Shown here in pieces: positions 50,600 through 61,359 of a stretch of 64,000 bases of DNA. The notes under the pieces are model-generated. The model was not told the DNA's origin, ran no database searches, and saw only the letters and a list, made by a program, of their open reading frames with translations. Position numbers and translations under genes: made by a program. The DNA is from Ophiosphaerella korrae. Lineage: Eukaryota > Ascomycota > Dothideomycetes > Pleosporales > Phaeosphaeriaceae. Numbering within the stretch: position 1 is the first letter of the stretch; every line of letters starts with the position of its first letter. The DNA lies in assembly GCA_028456385.1 (NCBI GenBank), contig JALNQF010000150.1, forward strand, positions 1 to 64,000, in the 5' to 3' direction.

Positions 50600-52450
50600 A
50601 TATCTACGCTAACAAACTAGTTTAACTTAAACTAAAGAGCCTAGTAATAGTAAAAGAGGTAGCTACCTATAAGCTTATAATAGAGAAATACTAAGCTATA
50701 AAAGATACCTAGGTATCGCGAATAGTACGCCTTAGAGCTCTAAGCGCCTAGGTAAACGCTATAGTTAATCTAAGTTATCTAGTAATAGCTAAGATAACTC
50801 TACTCGCAAATAATAAAGCTATATTGCAAGAGCTTATCTAAACGCTAAAGAGCCTACTAGCTCTATCTAATACTAGCGCTAGTAATCTTATCTAAGCTTA
50901 ATACTAAGCCTATCTATAGAAAGCTTACTAAGGACAACAATTACTAGAGCTCTAGTATAATAAGTAGCTACGCCTATATTAGCGTGTAATTGCGTACAAT
51001 ATTATAGAGGTAATAGGTAAGCTTATAGTATAAGATTTCCTAGAGGCGTTAACACTAAAGCTAGCTCTAGACTAGGCTTAGATAATAAGCTAATTAGTAA
51101 TCTAGAGCTTAGTCCTTAGCTTAAAGGTACTTACGCTAGAGTAAATTAGTAGTATCTACTTAGCTCTATTATAGGAGTATAAGCTCTAAACTACTAATTA
51201 AAGAGCTAGTGTATTTACAACGTTTAGAGGATCTAAGCTAAGCTTAAGCTTAAGTACTAACTTAAAATATAACTACTTATATAGCTAAGCTTACTACTAG
51301 AAGCTATAAGATTATAGATAGGTATAAGTAGTACTTACTAGTAATCTATTTAAAATAGATAATAATAGAAAGGTAAAAATATAGGCTTGTTTAGATAAGC
51401 TACGCTTTGTAGTAGTTAAAACCTTAGTAACTTAAAAGTAAGCTAGTCTCTTATAGGAACTAGTTAAAGCTAGCTTAGAGTTAGTTAAATTAAAGGCTCT
51501 AGTCTACTTAGGCTAGCTAAACGTAGTACTTATCGACTTAGGTATACTTATTAACTTAGGTAAACTTATTAAGCTAGTACCTAGAGCTTACTTAACGCTA
51601 GATTTTAATACTTACCTACTCTCTAAGAGTACTATACTCGATAATAAAGCTACTCTCTACTTAGTTAACTTAATAAGTCTTATAGAACTAGGCTCTTTTA
51701 TAAGAGTAAAAGGTATAAGCTACGTAGAGGTAAGTATATAAGCGTTTCTAATACTTAGTAAAAGTACTTAAGTTCTTAAGAACGCTCTAAATAGAGCTTA
51801 TAGTAAGCGTATAGAGAATCTTGTACTTTATAAAGTAGTAGTAGTTAAAGGATTTTATATTAATATAGTATCTAAAGCTTAATTATAGTAAGCTAGAGCC
51901 TAGTATTAAGGTTTTAACGTAACTCTAAGAGTAGGAACGCTAGTAGAGAGTATTGTACTAGCGACGCTAATACGTAAATATAATCTTACTTTTATTAAAT
52001 ATAAGCTTATTATATTTTATCTAACTATTATAAGCGTAACTTAAAGTAATTAAGTTAATTAATAGCTTAACTTATAGCGTACAACGCCTAGAAGTAACTT
52101 AGAAGAGCTCTAGCACGCTAAAGCTAGTTATCTTAGACTAGAAGTACTACGAGCGCTAGTAACGAGCGTAAGAAACGTACGTATTAATAGGATAGCGCGT
52201 ATTAAGTGTAAGTATTACTTAATAGCTTACGCTAAGTAAGTTATCTTAAAGTAGCCTAGAGAGAGAGCCTTATACCTATACTAGCAAGTAGCGTAAGACC
52301 TATTTAATATACCTACTAGCTACTTTAGAGAAGTTTAGACTATACTACTTAAGTATAAGTATAGTAGTAAGCTCTATACCTACCTATTATAAGGTAAAAT
52401 ACTCTAAAAGATAATAAGAGTATTTAAAAGCTTTATAAAGCTACTACTAA
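50600..52450 (+). pseudogene. Copia gag and start of pol, truncated and RIP-inactivated
   Basis: Reading through stops, a UBN2-like Copia gag runs to about 51,300. It is followed by the protease region, where LIDLG stands at about 51,530-51,545 in place of DSGA, and a block NLVLYKVVVVKGFYINIVS (about 51,818-51,874) that corresponds to the LxNVLYVPxFxxNxxS motif before the Copia integrase. The gag-pre-integrase and first part of integrase end at about 52,450, where the deletion begins. Integrase before reverse transcriptase is the Ty1/Copia order. Confidence 0.75.
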
Positions 52451-52575
52451 TGCGCTATAAGCGTAGTAGAGGTAGGGCTCCTTATAGAGAGTACCTATAA
52501 CTCTCTTAAGAGAGGAGGTACGAGAAGGTAGGAGCGAGGGCGTCTACGGCACTAGAGTCTTTTTAGTACACTTTT

Positions 52576-52590
52576 TCTTCTTCTTCTTCT

Positions 52591-52641
<51 letters not shown>
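52576..52641 (+). repeat. Microsatellite: short TTC run then 17 TAG units
   Basis: The run of ttc units at 52,576-52,590 passes directly into 17 perfect tag units (52,591-52,641). The simplest origin is a CAG repeat, coding glutamine in frame, in which every CpA became TpA. It lies in the non-homologous part of the deleted Copia element. Confidence 0.85.
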
Positions 52642-52972
52642 CTTTAGAAGTAGTATAAGAGCAAGATATATAAGTATAAGTAGCTTTCTTAGCTTTACTC
52701 TATAAAAACAAGTTAGTATAATAATTACTAATATAAAAAGTAAGCTTTAAAAGCTTTAAAAATAGTAACTTATAATAGCTATAATAATAGTTACTAAAGA
52801 GTTTATAAGACTAAGAAAACTCTAAATATACTACGCGTAGCGTATAAGTGCTTAGCACCTACGTACGAGCCTAAAATAAATAGAATTGTAGGTAAAGGTA
52901 TTTTTAACTAAGTTTAGATAACTACTATAAAACTTATTAAATAGCTCTACTACGTAGCTTACCTAGAGAGTA

Positions 52973-53137
52973 TATCGCAAGTTAGAGCTTTACTTTATAC
53001 AATTTAGGTAAGCCTATAGTAGTAAGCAAGCTATATAAGCTATTTAAGCTGCTCTACTATATATAAGTAGCCTAGCTTAGATAGCTCTTTAATTAATAAT
53101 TATCTCCTACTTATTCCTAAGCTCGCATCTCGCAATA
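52973..53137 (+). repeat. Copia 3' LTR (165 bp)
   Basis: It starts tatcgcaagttagagc and ends catctcgcaata; partner of 50,161-50,325. Confidence 0.93.
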
Positions 53138-56100
53138 TATTCTTCTTCTATTTCTAAGAATATAAAGATATTATCTAGGTACGTAAATATAAATATATCT
53201 AAGTATTCTCTTAGTACTATATTAATCTTTTCTTAGAATACTACTAGTATATTTATTAATCTAAAGAGTATAACTATATACTTAAATAGTCTATATTATA
53301 TTCTAAATACTATTTTCTATTTATAGCCTTCTTTAATTCTAATCTAATAGTAAGCGTTTTAGATATCTAGTTTTATAAAGATTTATACTTTCTATAGCCT
53401 ATCTTATATCTTATCTATATATAGTAAAGAGTATTAGTTCTAACTTATAATTACGTTTATTTTCTTAAAGTCTATATAAAGTCTTTTATTATTTTTTTTT
53501 ATCTATAAATATAAGTTTATATACTACTAAAGATTATAATTTATATATCTATCTTTTTTTTAGTATATTTTAGATAAACGCTTATTTAATCTTTAATTCT
53601 TCTTTAGTTTTCTTATAGACTAAGCTCTAACCTATATTTTTCTCTTCTTCTAAGTCTATAGCTAAATCCTATAGTTAATAGTCTAGATAGTAGTTACTAG
53701 GTTCTATAAGTTATTTCTCCTATATCTTATATTTATCTAGGAATTCTCCTTTATATATACTTATATTAGCTTTTAATATTTCTTTCTTAAAGTAGCTAAT
53801 TTTCTTTATTCTCTAATTAATCTTTAGGTTAGTTATCTATAACTATAGTATTCCTAATATTATATCTTGTTTATTATTAATTATTATTATATCTATAACT
53901 ATATTCTTAATTTCTAATCTTTCTAGCTTTAGCGTAGAGAGTATTGTTTTATACTAAATAGGTTCTTAAAATAGTTTTTTTTAATTATACTTAGTTATTA
54001 AATGTATTTCTTTATTATATAAGTTATTCTTTAACTTTCTATAAACTTCTTAGATATAAAGTTCTTTATAGCCCTACTATTAATTATTAGTTATACTCTT
54101 CTTCTTTAATATATACCTATTTTTATAATATATAGGCTTTTTATACTTTTTAGTATTTTTTACTTAGGTTTTTCTTTAAATTATTAATCTTTTTAGAGCT
54201 ATTACTTTATTTTATACTTATAGTTTTTATATTTAGGATATTTATTATAAGTATATTTATACTATAGCTTTCTTTAAATATATTCTTTAGATAGGTTAGG
54301 TCCTAGTCTAATTACTATATATTCTTTATTAAGGATTCTAATTATTTTCTAACCTTTAGTATCTTTCTTTAAAATTATATTTCTTTCTTTATATAGGCTA
54401 TATATAATTAAGTACCTTAAGTTCTCTATATATATAGTAATTCGTGTTTAAGTATAATATCTATAATATCTTAATATATACTAGATATTCTAGATCTATT
54501 CTTTTATTATCTTCTACTTAGTAACTATCTATTTTAGGTCTTATAGTTATTAAGATATAGTATACTATTAGTACTTATAGTATATAGGCTTTATTAATCT
54601 ATTATATCTTTTTTATAAAGAACTACTATTCTCTTTATATAAGTATTCTACTTACTATAACTATATATTACTCTATTTATTATTAGAATATTATATACTT
54701 TTTTACTTTAAGATTATATTCTTTTTAGTCTTTATATACTTCTTCTATACTTATAACTAGTAAGTATTTTTAAATAAACTTTTATTATTTATTTTATTTC
54801 TCTATATCTATTATTATATAGCTATTATAGCTATATTCCTTTAACTAGGTATACTTAGTACCTCTTATATTAATTTATTTCTTATCTCTTTATAGTCTTT
54901 TAGAAGAAACTATAGTAGTTTCTTTATCTAGTACTAGTCCTTTAGCCTAGATTAATAGTATCTAGTGTTTCTCTCCTTTTATGTCTTCTATTAGTAAGTT
55001 TATTATATATACTATTTCTTCTAGCTATACTTTTATTATTTCTTTTATTACTACTACTTTATTTTTCTATAAAAACTCTCCTACTCTCTACTAACTAAAA
55101 AAATATATATAGTAGTTATCTTTATAATAAAAGGTCTAATAGAGTATTATATACTATATTTCTTTACTCCTAGGTACTTTCTCCTAAGGTTTAGCTTATA
55201 CTTTTAGTACTTCTTTTTTATTCTTAGTTATTTTTAACTATATTTATTTCTTTAAGTTTTTATTTCTATAATCTTTTATAAAATATCTTTCTTTTATTTT
55301 AACTAGTAGTTTTTTACGTAGTAGCTTTTCTTACTCTAACTAAAGTATATAAAGTCTTTATTCTTCTTAAATTTTTTCTTATCTTTATTAGTGTTAAGGA
55401 TTATAGGGTCTCTAATATCTTAGTTTCTAGGTTATCCTCTATACTTGTTCTTCTTCTATTCTTAAAGATTATTATCTATCTATATTACCTATTATTTTAG
55501 AGCTTCTAGTATCCTTAGTTTTTCTATATAAATTATTTTATATTAAATTTTTAAATATAATTATTATTTAAATTATAATATTAGAGATACCTTATTCTAT
55601 TCTATATTCTATAATAGTTACTTAAACTATAATATATATTTAAGAATACTCTTATATTATATAAGCTTCTTAAGCTTCTCTTTAGCTTATTAAGTAATAT
55701 CTATATTACTAAATAGTACTTTTATTAGCCTAGTAAAGTATTTATAACTTCTAAAAATAGCTCTAGTTTTATCCTTTTATATTCCTAAAGCGTATATTAT
55801 ATAATCTATCTAGTAAAATTTAAACTATATTATTAAATTGTCTTTAAAGTATATTCTAATATATATTACTTTTTTATCTTCTCTATTAAAGTATAGTACT
55901 TATATATTAATCTAAAGTTATACTACTACTATAAAGGAGTTTAATTTTTCCTTTATTCTATTAAATTTCTTAAGTATAAGTATCTTAAGTAGTTTCTTTA
56001 TTATACTTATCTCTAGTCTTTAAGTAATTTATTCTATCTAGTTTTATCTTTTAATAATAGCTTTAATCTATACTTTATTCTATTTTATATAGTCTTATAG

Positions 56101-56323
56101 TTCTTTATTCTATATTTCTAAGGTATTAATTACTAGTTTTATATCTTCTTTTTCTAAGATTAAATTATTTAGGTAGTCTTTAATTACTTTCTATATAGTA
56201 TTATCTAATTTATAACTACTTAGAAGTACTTTAACTCTTTTCTTAGTTAAACTTTCTACTATTATATTAGCTAGACTATACGCTACTTACACTTTACTTC
56301 TCCTAATATCTAAATTAGTAAAG

Positions 56324-56783
56324 TATAATAGGGTTGCCTATTATTAACTACAAGTAACTTCTAGAGTATTAGTAGATTAGAAAGTAATAGTAAAAGCTTA
56401 TATTATAATTAGTATTAACTATAAATAATAGTTAATTTATATATATAATATTAAGTATTAGCGTTCTAAGTTAGAGATTAAATTACTAATACTATCTTAA
56501 TAATATATATTACTATTAACTATATACTTTTACTAATTCTTTAGCTTCGCAACTTTATATTTACTAAGATTGTTAATTTATAAATTTATTATATATTTTA
56601 CTTTATAACTTTATATTTACTAAGATCGCGAATTTATAAATTTATTACGTATCCTAATTATAGTTAGTCTCCTAATTAAGCTTATTATCTTATAAGTTAT
56701 TACTCTACTTATCCTATCCTTTGTTATTAGCTAGGCTAAGGCTAATTAGTTCTATCTCGATTTCTCTTGTTACTACTATAATA
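56324..56783 (-). repeat. 5' LTR, subfamily 2 (460 bp)
   Basis: It opens tataatagggttgcc and ends ttgttactactataata, followed by the taagt duplication at 56,784-56,788. Confidence 0.92.
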
Positions 56784-56993
56784 TAAGTATTAAGACTAAG
56801 GAGTTATAGCTACTAAATATAAGTTATTATTAAAATTTTAAATTTATACCTTTTTCTAAATATCTATACCTTTAAGAATTTAAAATACGTATAACTAAAC
56901 TATATTAATATCTTTAAATATATCTAACTTATATTAAAAAATATAAAAAAAAGATACTATAAATAAAAAACTATAAAGCTCTAAAGTTACCTT

Positions 56994-57191
56994 AAAAAAA
57001 GTCTATAAATTAGTTTAAATCCTAGCTCTAGTAGGCTTAGTAATTAAAAATAGTAGTAAGTTATATTAATATAGTCGATAATCTCTTTAAAAATCTTTTC
57101 TAGTTATATTTTTAACTAATATATTCGTAGAGTTATTTTAGGTTAAAAACTTTAACTTTTTTTTAGACTTTTTATTTGTATTACTCTACTA
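56994..57191. repeat. Right terminal inverted repeat of the long-TIR transposon
   Basis: Mirror of 38,109-38,305; its outer end reads ..attactctacta and is followed by TA and resumed Gypsy sequence. Confidence 0.82.
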
Positions 57192-57796
57192 TAGTTATAT
57201 TTATACTAAAGCTATAAAGTAAAATAAAGATATACCTAACTTTTTATATAGTACTACTTAAGGTAGTACTATAAAATATAAAACTACTAGTATATAAAAT
57301 AGATATATATAGTAAATAAAAAGAATAAAAAGTAAAAAAAATCTTAGTATACTAGTTCTATAATAGAAGAAACTACTACTTAGTAAAATAAATAAGTATA
57401 AATAAAAAAGAATAACTATAGAAAGATATATAAGAAATTAAAAGACTTCTAAAGTTAAAACTCTCTAAACTACTTTATAGTAAACTATAAAAATCTATAA
57501 TACTACTAGTAGATAAAAAAGTAATAAGAGTACTTAATATTATAAGAGCTAGAGTAACTTCTACTATATATTTAATATCTATTTTAGCTTCTAAAGTATA
57601 AGACTATATAAATAATTTAGTAATATTATAAGCTTTTAACTTATAAAAGTAGTTTATATATACTTAGAGCTTTACTATCTTATAAGTAGTTTTAGAGATT
57701 AGGTTATACTAAGCTTACTTAGTAATAGCTAGCTATAATAATAATTTCTCCTTAGTATAGTTAATAGCTCTCCCTATATAATTTAGAAATAATAGA

Positions 57797-58435
57797 GTTA
57801 GTAGAGTATTTATAACTTCTAAAAATAGCTATTATTTTAACTTTCTTTATTCCTAGAGCTTATAGTATATAGTCTATCTAATAAAGTTTAAACTATCTTA
57901 TTATATCTTCTTTAAAGTATAATCTAATATATACTACTTTTTTTTCTTTTATATTAAAGTAAGTTACTTATAAATCTATCTAGAGTTATATAAATACTAA
58001 GAATAGTTTTAGCTTTTTTTTTATTCTATTAAATTTCTTAAGTATAAGTATCTTAAGTAGCTTCTTTATTATACTTATCTTTAGTCTTTTAGTAATTTAT
58101 TCTATCTAGTTCTAACCTACTATAATTACTCTAATCTAAGCTTTATTTTAGTTAAGATAGTCTTATAGTTCTTTATTCTACGTTTCTAGAGTATTAATTA
58201 TTAGTTATATATCTCTTTTCTTAGTAATAAGATTATTTAAGTATATCTTAACTACTACCTAGTTAGTTCTATCTAACTTATAACTACTTAGAAGTACTTT
58301 TTTCTTTCCTTTATTAAACTTTCTACTATTATATTAGCTTAGACTATATACTACTTATACTTTACTTCTTCTAATAACTAAATTAGTAAGGTATAATAAA
58401 GTAACCTAGTATTAACTACAAGTAACTACTTTAGG
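57797..58435 (-). mobile_element. Ty3/Gypsy fragment (gag and 44 bp of LTR)
   Basis: This is a reverse gag segment running to the beginning of its 5' LTR at 58,392 (tataataaagtaacc), of which only 44 bp remain before a forward LTR starts at 58,436. The left edge joins the 3' untranslated region of the preceding forward Gypsy without an LTR or visible duplication, so it is a deletion or recombination joint rather than a clean insertion. Confidence 0.75.
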
Positions 58436-58867
58436 TATTATATGTATAACAAGAGAAATCGAGATAGAACTAATTAGTCTTAACTTAAGTACTAATAAAG
58501 TATAAGATAAGTAGTATAATAACTTAGATTAAGAAATAAACTATAACCTAAATACGTATAATAGATTAAAGTAATATATAAATATATATAATAGATTAGA
58601 GTAATCTATAATATTATATAATAGATTAGAGTAATCTATAATATTATATAAATAGATTAGTAAAAGTATATAGTTACTATAAATATATATTATTAGGATA
58701 GTATTAGTAATCTATTCTCTAACCTAGAACGCTAATACTTAAAATTATATATATAAATTAAGTATTTTTTATAGTTATTACTAATTATAATATAAGCTTT
58801 TCTTATTACTTTCTAATCTACAAATAATAAAAAGGTTATTATAGTTAATAATAGGTAATCTATTACT
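58436..58867 (+). repeat. 5' LTR, subfamily 3 (432 bp)
   Basis: It begins tattatatgtataacaagag. Around 58,550-58,650 it contains several tandem units of the form aatagattagagtaatctat followed by aatattatat, an expansion relative to the 368-bp LTR at 7,044. Confidence 0.8.
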
Positions 58868-60920
58868 CTTTACTATTTTAGTTATTAGAAGAAGTAAAGT
58901 GTAAGTAGTACGTAGTCTAAGCTAATATAATAGTAGAAGGTTTAACTAAGAGAAAAAGTAAAGTACTTCTAAGTAGTTATAAATTAGATAATACTATATA
59001 GAAAGTAATTAAGAACTACTTAAATAACTTAATCTTAGAAAAAGAATATATAAAGATAGTAATTAAAGCTTTAGAAATATAGAATAAAGAACTATAAGAC
59101 TATATAAAGTAAAATAAAGTATAAATTAAAGCTATTATAGTAAGATAAAACTAGATAGAATAAATTACCTAAAGACTTAAGATAAGTATAATAATAAAAC
59201 TACCTAAAATACCTATACTTAAGAAGTTTAATAGAATAAGAGAAAAACTAAAACCTTTTATAGCTTTAGTATAACTCTAGATATATAAATAAGTACTATA
59301 CTTTAATAAAGAAGATAAGAAAGTAATATATATTAGAATATATCTTAAAAAGAATATAATAAGATAGTTTAAGCTTTACTAGATAAACTATATAATATAT
59401 ACTCTAGTAACGTAGAAGGATAAAATAAGTACTATCTTTAGAAGTTATAAATACTAAATTAAATAGATAAGAGTAGTATTTAAAGAAATAGATATTACTT
59501 AATAAGCTAAAGAAAAGGTTAAGAAGCTTATATAAGATAAGAGTTTTTCTAAATATATATTATAGTTTAAATAACTATTATAAAATATAGAATATAATAA
59601 GCTATTACTAATATTATAATTTAAATAAAGACTAAAGTTAAGAATTTAAAATAATATAATCTATATATATAGGCTAAAGATATTAGAAGCTCTAAAATAA
59701 TAGGTAATATAAGTTAATAATAATATCTAAGAATAGAGAATAAATAAATATAGAGGATAATATACAAATTAAGATACTAGAGTCCCTATAATCTTTAATA
59801 ATAATAAGGATAAAAAGAAAAAAAAGAATAAAGACTTTATATACTTTAACTATAGTAAGAAAGGCTACTATATAAAAGATTATTAATTAACGAAAAAAGA
59901 TATTATATATTATAAATATAAGAAACTAGGAGACTTTATAAAAGACTATAGAAGTAAAGACCTAAAGAAAGAAATATAGTTAAAAATAACTAAAAACAAG
60001 AAAGAAGTACTAAAACTATAGGCTAAATCTTAAAAGAAAGTAGCTAGGAGTAAAGAAATATAGTATATAATACTTAATTAAACCTTTTATTATAATAAGA
60101 ACTACTATATATCCTTTTTTAGTAAATAAAGCGTAAGATAGTTCTTATAAAAGAATAGAGTAATAGTAATAAAAGAAAGTAGAACCTAAGTATAGTTTAA
60201 AGAAATAACGTATATAATAGACTTACTAATAGAAGACTTAAAAAGAGAAGAACTTAAGACCCTATTAATTTACGCTAATAGATAGGTAAAAGATATAGAA
60301 ACTACTATAGTTACTTCTAAAGAATTATAAGAAGATAAAAGTAGACTTAATATAAAAAGTATAGAGTATACCTAGTTAAAAATAAATAGCTATAATAGCT
60401 ATATAATAATAGATATAGTAGAATAAAATAAGTAATAGTAGTTTATTTAGAAATACTTACTAGTTATAAGTATAGAAAAAGTATATAAAGACTAGAAAGA
60501 ATATAATCTTAAAGTAATAAAGTTTATAATATTCTAATAATAGATAGAGTAAAATATAGTTATAGTAAAAAGAATACTTTTATAAAAAGAATAGTAGTAC
60601 TTTATAAAAAAGATATAATAGATTAATAAAGCCTAAATATAATATTATAATAATAATAAGACTTAGTATAGATAAATATTAGATAGAAGATAATAAAAGA
60701 GTTAATCTAGAGTATCTAGTATAATTTAAAATATCTTAAGTATTATACTTAAATATAAATTACTACTTATATAAAGATTTAAAAGTATAAAACTATATAT
60801 AGCTATTATTAAGAAAAGGATATAATTATATAAATATAATTTTAAGAAAAGATATCTAAAGATAAGAAATAATTAATATAGCTAATAAAGAATATATCTA
60901 AAGAAAACTATAGTATAAAT
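58436..60920 (+). mobile_element. Ty3/Gypsy chromovirus, 5' part, interrupted by Copia
   Basis: This is a forward Gypsy with 5' LTR (58,436-58,867), gag (about 58,900-60,000; zinc-knuckle remnants near 59,834-59,940, again with tyrosines in place of Cys and His) and the start of the protease region, cut at 60,921 by a Copia LTR. It was inserted 44 bp inside the LTR of the preceding reverse fragment; ttagg at 58,431-58,435 should be its left duplication. It is highly mutated, with virtually no CpA or TpG. Confidence 0.83.
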
Positions 60921-61085
60921 TGTCGCAAGTTAGAGCTTCGCTCTATACGATTTAAGTAAGCCCGTAGTAGTAAGCGAGCTATATAAGCTATTCGAGCTAC
61001 TCTACTATATATAAGTAGCCTAGCTTAGATAGCTCTTTAATTAATAATTATCTTCTACTTATTCCTAAGCTTATATCTTGTAATA
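60921..61085 (+). repeat. Copia 5' LTR (165 bp)
   Basis: It is the same length as the LTR pair of the deleted copy and retains the original TG start. Confidence 0.92.
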
Positions 61086-61359
61086 GTTATAAGCTTAGCG
61101 CTAAAAATTACTTAATAGTTCTATCCTATATACTATAGCAAGAGATTGCAAGCTTAGTATACTCCTATCTTATCTTATCTTATCTTATCTATTACTTAAA
61201 CGCTTACAATATCTTATAGTAAGATTACTCTACTTAATAAAGGTACTACCTTACTTAACAAGTACTTATAATAGCTAGTATAGTTTATACAACTCTATTA
61301 CAACACTTTTAAGCTAGGTATCTAGTAGCTAGTTAATCTAGAAGCTAATAACGTCCCTA

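Larger units (their letters stand above)
50161..53137 (+). mobile_element. Ty1/Copia element, internally deleted (2,977 bp), tattc target duplication
   Basis: The LTRs of 165 bp (50,161-50,325 and 52,973-53,137) begin TATTGT/TATCGC and end ..CGCAATA (TG..CA originally). The sequence tattc flanks it at 50,156-50,160 and 53,138-53,142, and removing it rejoins the Gypsy reverse transcriptase. The interior matches the second Copia copy (from 61,086) up to about 52,452, within the start of integrase, then changes abruptly to about 520 bp of unrelated sequence. Reverse transcriptase and RNase H are absent, so it is a non-autonomous deletion derivative that would have relied on a full copy. Confidence 0.92.
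39778..56783 (-). mobile_element. Ty3/Gypsy chromovirus, complete, split by nested Gypsy and Copia elements
   Basis: The LTRs are 39,778-40,237 (3') and 56,324-56,783 (5'), each 460 bp, with taagt at 39,773-39,777 and 56,784-56,788. Own length without insertions is 6,990 bp. Minus-strand order: gag (about 56,300-54,960), protease and reverse transcriptase (54,900-53,143, continuing 50,160-49,366), integrase (42,331 to about 41,050) and chromodomain (about 41,040-40,860). A forward Gypsy (42,332-49,360) entered between RNase H and integrase, and a Copia element (50,161-53,137) entered reverse transcriptase. Both insertions have 5-bp duplications, so the layering is unambiguous. Confidence 0.93.
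38109..57191. mobile_element. Long-TIR DNA transposon (2,072 bp own sequence), split by a Gypsy element
   Basis: Its own parts are 38,109-39,777 and 56,789-57,191. The ends are inverted repeats of roughly 200 bp (38,109-38,305 and 56,994-57,191) that start tagtagggtaatacg on the left and tagtagagtaatac on the mirrored right. TA lies at 38,107-38,108 and 57,192-57,193, and removing the element restores the ttatactagttatattt reading of the Gypsy integrase tail. I could not recognise a transposase in the interior on either strand; the RIP load is very high. The TA duplication suggests the Tc1/mariner superfamily. The reverse Gypsy at 39,778-56,783 lies within it, flanked by taagt on both sides. 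Confidence 0.82.
33146..57796 (+). mobile_element. Ty3/Gypsy chromovirus host of the right-hand nest, in pieces
   Basis: Own sequence: 33,146-33,719 (protease to early reverse transcriptase), 34,150-35,768 (reverse transcriptase to integrase core), 37,597-38,108 (integrase) and 57,192-57,796 (integrase tail and chromodomain, about 57,336-57,450). Rejoining these pieces follows the colinear order of the intact element at 42,332-49,360. Three DNA transposons sit in it. It lacks both ends: on the left it meets an LTR of another element in mid-protease, and on the right it stops in the 3' untranslated region without an LTR and passes into reverse gag. It is among the most AT-rich copies, consistent with being the oldest layer of this nest. 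Confidence 0.8.

Noticed and set aside
38107..57193. A 19-kb giant mobile element (Starship-like) spanning the whole interval
   Set aside because: Target duplications show a 2-kb transposon enlarged by later nested retroelements; no captain-type recombinase or cargo genes are present.
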